Source of the DNA: Ziziphus jujuba
Lineage: Eukaryota > Streptophyta > Magnoliopsida > Rosales > Rhamnaceae
Length of the DNA stretch: 64,000 nt
Direction: 5' to 3'
Assembly (NCBI RefSeq): GCF_031755915.1
Contig: NC_083385.1
Coordinates: 1,131,001-1,195,000 of the forward strand
The notes beneath the pieces were generated by a model. The model saw only the letters and a program-made list of their open reading frames with translations. It had not been told where the DNA came from and did no database searches. Of this stretch, positions 23,037-34,744 are shown piece by piece (the stretch's first letter is position 1; each line of letters starts with the position of its first letter). A program made the translations under genes and the position numbers.

Positions 23037-26000
23037 ATGGAGTACTGCGTTGGACATGGAGCTCTGAACTTTGCGACAATGGCGGCGTCGTTTAGCCCTG
23101 CTCGAAGGTCTAGAACAAGACTTATGAGAAAAGTAGTTCCTTTTTACGCGTATGGCCTGTGCCGGCCTTCTTTCCTCGTCACGGCAAATGCTGCGGGGAG
23201 CGACAGTTGTGTGGCTGTGAAAGAAGGTTTTGCAGACGAAGAAGATTATATAAAAGGCGGTGGCTCTGAGCTTCTTTTTGTTCAAATGCAGCAAAACAAG
23301 CACATGGAGATGCAATCTAAGCTTTCTGACAAGGTTACTTACTTCTTTAAATCTCTAATTCTCTGTTATAGTTTCTTCAGATTATATTTCCTATTTAATT
23401 TCTTTCCATTTCAGTCTTGTTTTTTACATGTTGCTAAATTCATATCCAATACGGCTGGATTCGATTTTTAGTATTGCATGGATATCCATAACAATAGCTC
23501 TGTTCCGTCAATTAATGTTAATAAATGCCAAAATTGTGCCGTACCGCTTATCATTTTACGGCTTCTTAGTTTCTGTTTGTATTTTGCAGCTCCCCCCAAT
23601 TTCAATTGGAGATGACATACTGGATTTGGTGGTGATCGGTTGTGGTCCAGCTGGTCTTGCTCTGGCAGCAGAGTCCGCGAAGTTGGGATTAAAAGTTGGA
23701 CTTATTGGACCTGATCTTCCTTTTACAAACAATTACGGCGTATGGGAGGATGAATTCAAAGGTAATTTAATTGCCCCCCCCTGAAAATACCATACACTAC
23801 AAATGCAACCCAGTATTTGTTGATGCAAACAACACTTTCTTTCAGTCCTCTAACCGGATATACTCTAATCAATACCAGTGTTATCGGCCAGTTGTTTTCC
23901 AGTAAACGTTGCTCTCTGCACCTTGCCCTTGCTGAATTGAAATCTCTGCTAATTTCTGGTTCTGCTTGCTTCTCTAGCTAACTCAAATCACCTTCTTTTT
24001 ATTTTTAGATCTTGGACTTGAAGGGTGTATTGAGCATGTTTGGCAGGATACCATTGTATATCTCGACAATGACAATCCCATTCTGATTGGTCGTGCTTAT
24101 GGACGTGTTAGTCGGCACTTGCTTCATGAGGAGCTGCTAAGAAGGTAAATAGTTAGACAATAAGTAATTTTTTGTTAATGTTAGTTTTGTTTAGTATTTT
24201 CTTATTCTATAACATATTCGGAAAATTGTTTTTCTAGATGTATAATTTGTAATAATTTTCTCTAGGTGTGTCGAGTCAGGTGTTTCATATCTCAACTTAA
24301 GAGTGGAAAGGATTGTCGAAGCAGCCAATGGCCATAGTCTTGTAGCTTGTGAACATGATCGCTTGGTAGCCTGTAGGTATGTTGGAGCTTATTGTTAATT
24401 CTTTTTCTATTTTAAATTAACAAACATGGTATTTTGAGGAATTTTTGTATTTAGTTATTCTATACATTCCTTCAACTTCTAACATGGTATTATAGGCTTG
24501 CTACTGTTGCATCAGGAGCTGCTTCAGGGAAACTTTTGCAGTATGAGGTTGGTGGTCCAAAGGTGTCAGTCCAAACTGCTTATGGTTTGGAGGTTGAGGT
24601 AGGAAATTTTGAAGTTTTAAGTTTTAGAAAGACCTTTGCTCTTCTTCATAACTATATGGCGGTTTGTGATATCTAATATCTCTTTCCATCATGGACTTAA
24701 ATTTCAGGTAGAAAACAATCCATATGATCCCAGGCTAATGGTTTTCATGGACTATAGGGATTATATGAAGCAAAAAATTCCATGTTTAGAAGCAGAATAT
24801 CCAACATTTCTTTATGCGATGCCCATGTCTCCAACAAGAGTGTTCTTTGAGGTTTGCTCATTCTATATCAATCTCGTATATATATCTTACTTATGAGACT
24901 TGTACAAAATATTTAGGAAAATTATTCTTGCAGGAAACTTGTTTGGCTTCAAAAGATGCAATGCCTTTTGATTTACTAAAGAAAAAACTCTTGTCAAGGC
25001 TGAAGACAATGGGGATCCAAATTATTAAAACTTATGAAGAGGTGAAAATTCTGTCCCTGATAGCCTTCTTTCTGATGACATTGCACAAAAAATGTGAAAT
25101 ATATGAGATACATGAACCTCTATTTAGGGGATCGACACTGTTTTACAACATTTTAGGCACATAAACTTAATTTTGATTTTTGCAGGAATGGTCTTATATT
25201 CCAGTTGGTGGATCCTTACCTAATACAGAGCAAAATAACCTTGCATTTGGTGCTGCTGCTAGCATGGTTCATCCAGCCACAGGTAATAAGATAATGGACT
25301 TACCAGTATTTTCTTCTTTTCAATTACTTATTCTAAATAGTTCCTGTATATTTTTTTACCTTCACAAGCAGGGTATTCTGTTGTGAGATCTTTGTCCGAA
25401 GCTCCAAAATATGCTTCTGTGATTGCAAATATTCTGAGGCAGGGTAACTCTAGGGGCATTATAGTTCGTGAAAGTAGTAATGTCAATATCTCAATGCAGG
25501 GTAAGTCAATATAGAATCTTGTTTCTTGTGTTTCCCAAATCCAAAAAGTTGGCTGCATAACATGTTCGAATACCATAACATGCTCTTCATTTATTAGCGG
25601 TTTAATCTTTCAGAAGTCAAAATTGAAATTCCTATTTATCTCGTTCTAGAAGTGTTTTGGTCTGTCTGTGCAATTCAATTTGCTTAGAATTTCTATCTTT
25701 TTCTCATATCAGCTTGGAACACTCTATGGCCACAAGAAAGAAAGCGACAAAGGTCATTCTTCCTTTTTGGACTAGCACTCATTTTGCAGCTGGATATTGA
25801 GGGCATTAGGACATTCTTTCATACTTTCTTCAAGTTACCTGATTGGTATGATCAATTTTCTCTTTCATTTGATTGAACAAGAACTGATTCACTTATTTTG
25901 TTAATCAACCACCGCTAGTGATTACTTTGTTGTGAGATTTCTATTAATTTTACGTGGTATAACTATCACATATGATGCTGATGGATGTTTGTTGTTTCCC

Positions 26001-26172
26001 CTGCAGGATGTGGCAGGGCTTTCTTGGCTCTACACTCTCCTCCACCGACCTTGTAATATTTGCCTTTTATATGTTTGTTATTGCACCAAATAATTTGAGA
26101 ATGAGCCTGATCAGACATCTACTTTCTGATCCTACTGGAGCAACCATGATAAGAACTTATCTGACACTGTAG
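23037..26172 (+). CDS. LCYE: Lycopene epsilon-cyclase, chloroplastic
   Basis: Flavin-binding plastid cyclase that makes the epsilon ring of delta-carotene from lycopene and so steers flux to alpha-carotene and lutein. Eleven exons: 23037-23333, 23590-23761, 24009-24144, 24266-24376, 24496-24598, 24708-24851, 24934-25041, 25186-25282, 25372-25500, 25713-25845 and 26007-26172, phases consistent, 531 aa. The N-terminus is a basic, Ser/Arg-rich plastid transit peptide. Diagnostic blocks: LLFVQMQQNK, the dinucleotide-binding VVIGCGPAGLALAAESAKLG, FTNNYGVWEDEF, HVWQDTIVYLD, GRAYGRVSRHLLHEELLRRC, MDYRDYMKQ, PTFLYAMPMSPTRVFFEETC, IPVGGSLPNTEQ, GAAASMVHPATGYSVVRSL, QAWNTLWPQERKRQR, and C-terminal membrane-associating segments ending TGATMIRTYLTL. 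MQQNK, the C-terminus and overall residue choice indicate LCYE rather than LCYB. A second in-frame Met lies at 23028; 23037 (MEYC) matches the usual ME-start of the family. No lesion. Confidence 0.96.
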
Positions 26173-26343
26173 TTTTGTACCATTGCTAATTCCTTCCTTT
26201 ATTAGGTCCTATACTAGTCCACTTGACTTCCAAAAATTACTAGGCATTAATGGTGTAGATATAAACATATGCCATATATCTTCCTACCTTTCCCTAGTCT
26301 AAACCGTTATGTATACATGTATTTCTTATATATATGTATAAGC

Positions 26344-26390
<47 letters not shown>

Positions 26391-27415
26391 TAATGTGTTC
26401 ATAATCCTTGTGCTGAGGAAAAAGGCAGAGTTCTCACAGTTTATAAAATTTTATGAATATGGAAGCAGTTATATATCTCCTATGTCTAACTTTAGAACGA
26501 GATTTTTTTCTTTTTATTTTTTTCTGCTATTGTCATGCATACATGTTTCAATGTTACAGTTGTAGTAAAAAGCAGAGAGCATGATCGTTCTCTCCATCCA
26601 ATGTATACTGTCAAGGAACTTAGAAGTTTAAACAACTTTTTCTTTTCAGTCATTTCTATTTCAGAAAAAAAGAAAAGAAAAACCTGAACTTTGAGAAACT
26701 ATTGCACGGATGTGTATTTTGAAGTTGATCTCATTGCTACATAATTTAATTTTTGTGATCTATTTATATTTTACGTAACAGTGAAGTGGATTTTATTGCC
26801 CCCAAAAAAAAAAAAAAGCTTTTTTTTTTCTTTTTTCTTTTTTAATTAATCTTAGATTTTTTCACTGATGAAATTAAAATAATAATAATAATAATAACAA
26901 CATTCCTATTCACTGCACCTTAATGCATATTCTTTCTGGACTGATATTTCAAGCACTTAAAGATAGAAAATTTTGAACATTTATTTTAATTAATGACTAT
27001 AACTAGCACCACATAATACAAGACAGGAAGATGAGAGGCAACTGAATAATTGATGAGAAACTTGCATAGATGGTTTGTTTGTTTTATTTTTTTTTTTAAT
27101 TATTATTTTTTTATAAAATAATAATAATAATTAAAAAAAAGGTTGTTGGGTGAAATTGACTGCTCGAGGATTTCCAATTGTTTGGAAATTTCAGCAATGG
27201 CGGCCATTCTAAATTAATCTCAACCGAACATGGAGAGCTTAACTAATGATCTGCCTTTTCTTGTCGGGAAGTCAATGCAATTTGTCTTATGCATACATAG
27301 AACTTCTTAAGCCATTGTTATCATGAATTGGTTTTAGCATTCTTAAAGATAGAGCCAAGCCTGTTATTCCTTCAACTGCTACTGCGCTCAGAAGTGGTAG
27401 TCAAGCATTTTCTTC
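26173..27415. other. LCYE 3' region and spacer
   Basis: LCYE 3'UTR followed by AT-rich DNA with a 40-base T run at 26346-26385 and AAT repeats at about 26876-26897. The last 200 bases are the probable 5'UTR/promoter of the NLR gene. No other gene seen. Confidence 0.5.
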
Positions 27416-30139
27416 ATGGAAGCTCTGGCTGGGATTCTTCTGGGTCCTGTGTATAAAGTGATTTGTGTGACATACAATTTGATTGCCAAACAAATAAGTT
27501 ACATTGTGAAAGGGGAGCAAAGGATCCAAACTCTCACAACTGCATTAACTGAACTGAAGGAGAAGAAGGAAGATGTTAATAGACTGGTAGAAAGAGCCGA
27601 GATGGATGGATTAACTTGCACAAGCCAAGTCAAAGGATGGCTGCAAAGAGTAGAAGCCATTGAGAATGAAGCAAGTTCCATCCTCCAAGGTTTCAGACAC
27701 CAGAGAAGCCAAAACCCTGGATGTAGATGCTGCTGTGTAAACTGTCGCTCTATATGCAAGAAGAGCAAGAGGGCTTCCAAGGCGCTCAGGAAAATTCGAG
27801 AGCTCAAGGATGAAGGAAATTTTAATAATGTTGTGATAGACGTGTTGCCTTCTGATGAAGCTGTTGTGGAGATACCTAGCAGGCCGACTGTTGGGCTCGA
27901 AGCAATGTTAGAGACAGTTGGTCGTTATCTTGAAGAAGATGAAGTTGGGATCATTGGGATCTATGGAATGGGTGGTATAGGGAAGACTACCCTCTTGATG
28001 CGAATAAATAATGGATTTCTTATCAGAACACACCATTTTGACGTGGTGATATGGGTTTCGGTGTCCAAGGATTTTATTGCTGAAAAAATTCAACAGGCAA
28101 TTGGCGAAAGGCTGGGATTGAATTGGGAGGCAGCTGAAAGACAAGAACAGCGAGCTTCTCGGATATACAGGGTTTTGAGGAGGAAAAAATTCTTGCTGTT
28201 GCTGGATGATATTTGGGAAGGACTTGATTTTGAGAAGATTGGAATACCTTTTCCAGATAAGCTAAACAAATGCAAGGTGATATTTACCACAAGATCCAAG
28301 GATGTGTGCAGTGACATGGATGCTGATTGCAAGTTAAAAGTAGAGTTTCTAGAAGAAAAAGGTTCATGGCTGCTCTTTGCCAATAAAGTTGGAGGCAAGG
28401 AATTTTTGGAGTCAGATTCAATTAGACCTCATGCTCAGAGAATTGTCAAGAAATGTGGAGGCCTACCACTTGCTTTGATCACCGTAGGAAGGGCCATGGC
28501 TAATAAAGAGACAGAAGCAGAATGGAGGAATGCAATAGAAGTGCTGAATAAATCTCCCTCAGAACTTCGAGGTATGGATGATGTATTCAATCTCTTAAAA
28601 TTCAGTTATGACAACTTAGAGAATGATGCATTAAAATCATGCTTTTTGTATTGTTCCCTATTTCCCGAGGACTATTCTATAGAGAAAGAACAACTTGTAG
28701 AGTACTGGGTTGGGGAAGGATTTCTAGACAGCTCCTATCCTAGGGATGTCCATGACAGGGGACATGATGTAATTGGGTCTCTGGAAATTGCATGCTTATT
28801 GGAAACTGGTGAACAGAGAACCCAAGTAAAGATGCATGATGTTGTTCGAAGTTTTGCGCTTTGGATAGCATCTGATTATGGCTCAGAGACTAGTAAGTTT
28901 TTAGTGCAGGCTAGTATGGGGCTAGTTGAGGCACCCAGAGTTGAAGACTGGGAAAAATCCGAGAGAGTATCTTTGTTAGATAATGGTATCACAAAATTAT
29001 TACAGATACCAAAATGCCCTATTCTGTCAACGTTGCTGCTCCAATGGAACAGTGGTTTGAGCAGAATATCAAATGGGTTCTTTCAGTTTATGCCAAAACT
29101 AAGAGTCCTGGATTTATCATTCACCAGTCTCAGAGAAATCCCTGAAAGCATCGATAGACTAGTTGAGTTACACCATCTTGATCTGTCAGGTACCAAGTTA
29201 GTTACATTGCCTAAAGAGCTAGGAAATCTGGCAAAATTGAAGCATTTGGATTTGCAACGCATTCATACCCTTAAAGTGATTCCCCGCGAGGCTATATCTG
29301 GACTCTCACAACTACGAGTCTTGAATCTTTATTACAGTTATAGCAGATGGGAAGTTCGTAATACTGGCAATACTACTGAGACTCATGAAGTTGGGTTTTC
29401 AGACTTGGAATCAATGAGGCATCTAGCCACATTCGGTATCACAGTTTCGGAATTAGCAACATTGAAAAGGCTAATTGATTTTTCTAGTTTGCTACAATGC
29501 ATTCAATACCTATACATAAAAGAATGTAAAGGCTTATTTCATTTGAAATTACCATCAAATTCCAGCAACTTGAAAAGGCTTAGCATTAACAACTGCGGCG
29601 ATTTGGAGTACCTGGAAATCAGCCCAGCGTCCGGAAAGAAGTGGCTGAAGAGCCTGCAGATTCTTTCCTTGCATGGCCTTCCCAGCTTGACCACAGTTTG
29701 GAGGAATCCTGTGACCGAGGAATGCCTACAAAATCTTTGTTATGTAAATATTTGGCATTGCGATAACTTGAAGAATGTTTCATGGGTTTTGCATCTTCCA
29801 AGACTGGAAGTAATTTATTTGTTTTATTGCCAAGAAATGGAAGATGTAATTAGCATGAACGATCCAGAAGAGGGAGAATCAAAAGCATTTCCAAGCCTTA
29901 GAACATTATCCATCCGAGACCTTCCCAAATTAAGGAGTATTAGTTCCTGTCCACTGTCTTTTCCTTCCTTGGAAAGACTAGCTGTGATTGATTGTCCACA
30001 GCTGAAGAAGCTACCAATCAAAGCAGAAACCAACTCAACCTTGCCAACATTATATGGTACTATAGAATGGTGGGATGGATTGGAGTGGGAGGAAGATAGT
30101 ACCAAATCTGCTTTTCTTCCTCACTTCATGGTAACTTAG
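27416..30139 (+). CDS. CC-NBS-LRR disease resistance protein (RPS2/RPS5 class)
   Basis: Intracellular immune receptor of the CNL type. A single uninterrupted exon encodes 907 aa. Residues 1-150 form the CC region, including a Cys cluster (CRCCCVNCRSIC) also seen in RPS5-like proteins. The NB-ARC domain has P-loop GMGGIGKTT at 184-192, RNBS-A FDVVIWVSVSKD, kinase-2 FLLLLDDIWE with D264/D265, RNBS-B KVIFTTRSKDVC, GLPLA in CGGLPLALITVG, RNBS-D CFLYCSLFPEDY and MHDVV at 473-477. Residues from about 520 on carry irregular LRRs (LRVLDLSFTSLREIPESI, LHHLDLSGTKLVTLP, LKHLDLQRIHTLK) and the C-terminal PKLRSI/LKKLPIKAE repeats typical of this class. All ATPase motifs are intact and the length is normal, so it looks functional. 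The specific effector or orthologue cannot be read from sequence. Confidence 0.93.
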   Translation: MEALAGILLGPVYKVICVTYNLIAKQISYIVKGEQRIQTLTTALTELKEKKEDVNRLVERAEMDGLTCTSQVKGWLQRVEAIENEASSILQGFRHQRSQNPGCRCCCVNCRSICKKSKRASKALRKIRELKDEGNFNNVVIDVLPSDEAVVEIPSRPTVGLEAMLETVGRYLEEDEVGIIGIYGMGGIGKTTLLMRINNGFLIRTHHFDVVIWVSVSKDFIAEKIQQAIGERLGLNWEAAERQEQRASRIYRVLRRKKFLLLLDDIWEGLDFEKIGIPFPDKLNKCKVIFTTRSKDVCSDMDADCKLKVEFLEEKGSWLLFANKVGGKEFLESDSIRPHAQRIVKKCGGLPLALITVGRAMANKETEAEWRNAIEVLNKSPSELRGMDDVFNLLKFSYDNLENDALKSCFLYCSLFPEDYSIEKEQLVEYWVGEGFLDSSYPRDVHDRGHDVIGSLEIACLLETGEQRTQVKMHDVVRSFALWIASDYGSETSKFLVQASMGLVEAPRVEDWEKSERVSLLDNGITKLLQIPKCPILSTLLLQWNSGLSRISNGFFQFMPKLRVLDLSFTSLREIPESIDRLVELHHLDLSGTKLVTLPKELGNLAKLKHLDLQRIHTLKVIPREAISGLSQLRVLNLYYSYSRWEVRNTGNTTETHEVGFSDLESMRHLATFGITVSELATLKRLIDFSSLLQCIQYLYIKECKGLFHLKLPSNSSNLKRLSINNCGDLEYLEISPASGKKWLKSLQILSLHGLPSLTTVWRNPVTEECLQNLCYVNIWHCDNLKNVSWVLHLPRLEVIYLFYCQEMEDVISMNDPEEGESKAFPSLRTLSIRDLPKLRSISSCPLSFPSLERLAVIDCPQLKKLPIKAETNSTLPTLYGTIEWWDGLEWEEDSTKSAFLPHFMVT

Positions 30140-31700
30140 ATGAGAATAAAAATCTTTTTGTAATTGTCTGTTATTTACATTTTGTTTTTGTTTTTTTTTT
30201 TTGGCTTTTCTCTTCTCTTATGGAAATTTGAAATACTATCTTTCCCCTGTTTTTCATCTATTTAACAGAAAATTAATTAATTTACCTATTTTAAGGGACA
30301 TTAAAATTTCTGTGAGAAGTTGTGCCATTGAACGAAGAAAAAAAATTGAGATACTTTTTGGATATGTCCGGAACAGGGTGGCAACAAAAGAGATTGGGCA
30401 TGAATTGCATCTTTCAAGGGGGCAACATTGTATAATTTTTGTCATTTGTAAGAAGTCCTTGAAGTCTAAATTTCCATTCTGCCCCTTTAGGCATTCAAAA
30501 GGTTTCCCAAATGGATCCTCAAACAAACTCTATTGGTCCTATTGTGAGAATACGAGGTGAAAATAACATCAAGGGACACAAATTAAATGGAATCGGACTC
30601 GAAGAGACATTTATAAAACCACTTAAATTCTGATACAGTTGACTATTAATTAGCGGAGAATCGATCTGCCATTCTTAAGAAAATGCTCTTGCACTTTGCA
30701 AGTTGAATAACCTTAATTAATCCAATCCGATTATCTTACAAGGGGAATCAAACCCCTATAGGAGTCGAGGAAATAAACAATAAAAAGAAATAGCACTACT
30801 CCAGTTGGGAATGTTAAAAAGCCATGACGTTTTTCTTTACCATATGCTTTGGTGGTGATTTTTTTTTTTTTTTTTTTCTGAAAGGAGCAACTTCCATGGT
30901 TCTTAACTCGTATTGGTAACAATTATGTAACCAAAAAAAAAAAAAAAAAAAATCATATATACTTGATGCTACATTCTTTCATATTGTAAATCTTCGTTCA
31001 AAGGGCACCTCGCATCCTAAAATATTGTATTCATATTAGATCATCTTGCATGCTTTTTCTAAGAGAGAGAAAATGGAGAAGAACAGCCATTTTTTAAGCT
31101 AATATTCCTTGACCAGAAAGTACCAAGTGCAATCTTCATCAAAGCATGGAAATATTATATTATATATTGGCAGGCCATAAATATCTGTTTTCGACTTGTA
31201 TTTTTATGTGGATATTGGCTACCGGCATGTCCTGTTCTGTAGATTGAAGAAGTTAAAGAATAAATTAAACCAAACTAATCTAAGAATCCAATTATGTTGA
31301 ATTGTCTAGGCATTGGGTTACACATCTCATAAATATAAAGAAATCGTCATGTTGTTGAGAACCTTAATTATAACTATTATTAAATTAGCAAGTAGAATAA
31401 TAATACACACACACACACACGAAAAAACAAAAAAACAAAAGAAAAAGAAAAAGGCTTTCTTCGTTGACGAAGATAATGGATTGGTGGTCCTTCACAAGAA
31501 GGAACCAATTAAAGGATATATAAATTGACCAAGTCATATAGGTCCGAAAACCACTAACTAGAGCTTAAACCAATGATAATGTGGTGTAATTAATAGCTCT
31601 TGTTAGTTACTAGAAGGTTATTTTATTTTATTTTTAAATTAATATTAGTTTATATATATCTTTAATTTCGAAGATTTTAAACCATAAATATTCGATACCA
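30140..31700. other. NLR 3' region and AT-rich spacer
   Basis: NLR 3'UTR and spacer with T/A runs (30191-30202, 30860-30878, 30931-30950) and a short (CA)n run at about 31404-31420. The text from 30300 to 30560 has a 119-codon open frame but no recognisable family. No RNA gene seen here. Confidence 0.45.
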
Positions 31701-31717
31701 CCCACACCTTTTCTTGC

Positions 31718-31724
31718 TATAAAT
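31718..31724 (+). promoter_or_regulatory. Candidate TATA box of the MIR156 primary transcript
   Basis: TATAAAT lies about 255 bp upstream of the mature miR156 sequence, followed by a C/A-rich stretch suited to a start site near 31750. Plant MIRNA genes are transcribed by RNA polymerase II from TATA promoters; the assignment is by position only. Confidence 0.45.
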
Positions 31725-31957
31725 CACCTGTCCTCAAGCACATAATCATCCATATCAAAGCAAAGTTTCCTATTTTTCTTCAAAAACCTCTTTTAAAATT
31801 CTCTTGTACTTGTCTAATCTTTGTAAAATCAGATATATATGTACAGTATCTGAATCATGAAGATCAAGCTTAGATAGTTTGTTCGACTACGCATTCAGGT
31901 GATAATTAATTGTTATTGCTTCAGTTTATAAATATTAATATATAAGTTAAGGTTTCA

Positions 31958-32069
31958 TCAATTAGAGGGAAAGTGACAGAAGAGAGTGAGCACACATGGC
32001 TGTTTTCTTGCATGGAGCATGCTTGAAAGCTGTGCGTGCTTGCTCTCTATCTGTCGCGCCCTCCAATTT
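31958..32069 (+). ncRNA. MIR156: MIR156 precursor hairpin
   Basis: The 5' arm at 31974-31993 is TGACAGAAGAGAGTGAGCAC, identical to the canonical 20-nt miR156. The 3' arm at 32036-32055 (GTGCTTGCTCTCTATCTGTC) pairs with it, with one bulged A and a two-base internal mismatch (TG against GA). The stem continues below the duplex: AATTAGAGGG at 31960-31969 pairs with CCCTCCAATT at 32059-32068. The loop between the arms is about 42 nt. miR156 cleaves SPL transcription-factor mRNAs and controls the juvenile-to-adult phase change. The locus stands alone, with no protein gene within 1.3 kb. An ORF of 64 codons overlapping the hairpin has no coding resemblance. Confidence 0.93.
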
Positions 32070-33395
32070 TATACTATTAATGTCTCTTCTTAAATGTCAA
32101 ATAACGTTAGTATTTTTATTTTTATTTTTATTATCATTTATAATAAAAAAATTTAGTAGATATTTCGAATTCATAAATTTTCAATTATAGATATCAATGA
32201 TTTATTGATTGAGTTAATTTCACTTGATTGATAAAGTTATTTTAGTATAAATAAGGTTATTATTTTAAAAAAATGCAACTAAGGTTAGTTTAGTGGTAAA
32301 TTCTTTATTAATCTCTCTTTCATCATAAAAATCATAGCCTTATCTAATTATTAGCTTCTTTTTTTTTAATAAATTTAATTATTAAAGTTAAATTGATATG
32401 CCACTCACATTCATATATAAAAAACAAAAACAAAAATCTTAATATACTTGTAATCGATCTTAGTATATCTTACTATCAATATTTATACGTGATTCTAAAA
32501 TTTTATTTCGTAATTATAAATCATGTTTATAAGACCATTTCTAATATTTATTCGTTTGATGGATCGCCGGATCAAAATTATGGTCCAAATATTGGTTACT
32601 TTATTTAATTGTGTTTATAAAAAGTTAGTACTTTTTTGTATAAAATTTATAAAAATGTTTTACTTTTTTATATATAGTTTATAAAAATGCTTCTGTACTA
32701 AATAGAGCTATATATATATATATGTTAATTTTTCTACATATGAGAGCTAATGCTACATGTGATATATGAAAGTGTAAAAGATTTTCAAAAGATCATATAT
32801 ATACCTTTCGCAAAACTCAGGTCTCAATGTTGCTCTACAAAGATGACAACCCGAGCAAATCCATGAAACATTAACAACTACCCCCATGCATATTTTATTA
32901 TTTTAGTCCCACTTCCACAACATAGTTGGCGGATTATTAAATTCGCTGAATGGACCTTACGCTAGACGTTCACCAATCAACTACCTTTTTTTTATTTTTA
33001 TTTTTTTTTAAGTCTTTCTTTTCGTAAATATATTTTGGAAAAAGAAAATTTACTTAGAAAATTAATAAAAATTTGAACAAAATGGTTATAAAATGAGCTA
33101 CATGCTATGTTTTCCAAAAGAAAGAAAATACATAAATACATATATAGTACTCCGTGTAAACATACTTTAATTGCCGCATGCCGGTGAGCCCACTAACACG
33201 ACTGGAGTACTATAGCACAAAATGGGATAATAATTAGACTACTGCTCGTTTACTCACAACCACACAAATAGAAATATATATCATTTTGTCTCCGAAGACC
33301 CATGATCCATTAATATTAGAGAGATCGTAACTGAGAATTTTTATGCATATATATCACAAAGGGCCTTCAAGCTCTTCTTGTAGATATTGTTAAAT
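32070..33395. other. Spacer between MIR156 and the UGT array
   Basis: AT-rich DNA containing the remainder of the probable pri-miR156 transcript and then spacer with short (TA)n runs (32708-32723). No gene seen. Confidence 0.45.
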
Positions 33396-33399
33396 CAGG

Positions 33400-34744
33400 G
33401 CGGACAAAAACTTCACGTAGTAATGTTTCCATGGCTAGCACGTGGCCATCTTATGCCGTGTCTGGAGGTTTCCAAGTTCTTAGCTCATTAGGGTCATCGA
33501 ATTACCTACATTTCCACTCCTGAAAACATCCAAAGCCTCCAAAATCTCGTCAACTTCATCAACAATATTATCAGCATCAGTTACATCTAATTCTCACATA
33601 AACATGGTAAAGATTCCTCAGCCCCATGTTGATGGTTTACCAGAAGCCGCTGAGTCCACTGCCGACTTGCCCATTCACAAGATCCCTTACCTCAAAAGAG
33701 CCTACGACAAGCTCCAACTCCCTTTATCTCAGATTCTAAGAGACTCCGATGCTAACTGGATCGTCCATGACTTTGCTTGTAACTGGCTCCCGGGACTCGC
33801 AACTCAGTCAGGGATCAACTCCGTTTTCTTTAGCATTTTCAACGCCACTACCATGGCTTTCCTGGGCCCACCATCCGAACTGATCTCCGGCCGCCGTAAC
33901 CGGCCGGAGGACTACACGGTCGTCCCGGACTGGATACATTTCCCTTCTAACGTTGCTTTCAAGTTACGCGAGATGGTGAGCCACTGGGACTGCATGGACT
34001 CTGACGTTTCCGATTTTCAAAGGATGGGTGAGGCGATTCGAGATAGCAACTTTGTAACCACGAGGAGCTGTCCGGAGTATGAAGCCGACTCGCTGAGTCT
34101 ACTCAGAAACCTTTACGGGAAACCGGTTGTTCCTGTTGGCCTGCTACCACCACCCCCTGTCCCTCTGTATGACAAGGAAGAGAAATCGGTGGTGCATATA
34201 GCACTGGAAACAGAGGTGAGTTTGGGCCGAGATTCCATGCACGAGTTGGCATATGGGATAGAGAAATCCAGGTGGCCCTTTATCTGTGTTGTCAATAATC
34301 GCAAACTGGTTGAAAGGCGTTATGGGTCCGGATATCATTCCATCAGGGTTTGAAAACCGGGTTTCAGGACGAGGTTTTATATGGAGGGGTTGGGCACCTC
34401 AGCTCAAGATCTTGGCCCACTCGTTAATAGAGGCACTTGGGTTCGGACGGGCGTTGGTTCTGTTTTCTGGTGCTAATTCGGATCAGGGGTTGAATGCCAG
34501 GCAGTTGCAGGATACGGGGGTCGGGTTGGAAGTGCCACGGGACGAGGACGACGGGTCGTTTACGAGTGACTCGGTGACGATGACCTTGAGGTTAGTGATG
34601 GTGGCGAAAGAAGGAGAACCGATCAGAGCAAAGGCGTGGGCTATGAGGGAGGTGTTGGGTAATGCGGATTTGCAAAACAAGCACCTTGATGAGTTCACCC
34701 AGTTCCTTGAAAAGAATTCGATTGGAATTGTTGGATCATTTTAA
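33400..34744 (+). pseudogene. UGT91-like UDP-glycosyltransferase pseudogene, copy 1
   Basis: Family-1 glycosyltransferases move a sugar from a UDP-sugar to small molecules. The N-terminal text from 33423 (MFPWLARGHLMP, EVSKFLA) matches copy 2 but meets TAG at 33489-33491, and the frame then shifts before SNSHIN/VDGLPEAAEST. The long open part 33604-34353 covers the acceptor-binding half (NWIVHDFACNWLP, MAFLGPPSEL, YGKPVVPVGLLPP). It lacks about 20 residues around the RWKILNVWL region of copy 2. An extra base near 34317 shifts the frame into 34286-34744, which holds RGWAPQLKILAHS and SDQGLNARQLQ. The PSPG donor-sugar box has lost its centre (VGGFLTHCGWSSV in copy 2), which includes the essential His and Trp. 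It therefore cannot be an active enzyme. Confidence 0.9.

Noticed and set aside
26269..26565. 98-codon frame downstream of LCYE
   Set aside because: Contains a poly-Phe run from a 40-base T tract; LCYE 3' region, not a gene.
31996..32190. 64-codon frame overlapping the MIR156 hairpin as a miPEP or protein
   Set aside because: It begins inside the mature/loop region and encodes hydrophobic text from AT-rich DNA. No evidence of coding use.
34286..34744. Separate small gene in UGT copy 1
   Set aside because: It is the frame-shifted C-terminal half of the same pseudogene and lacks the PSPG core.
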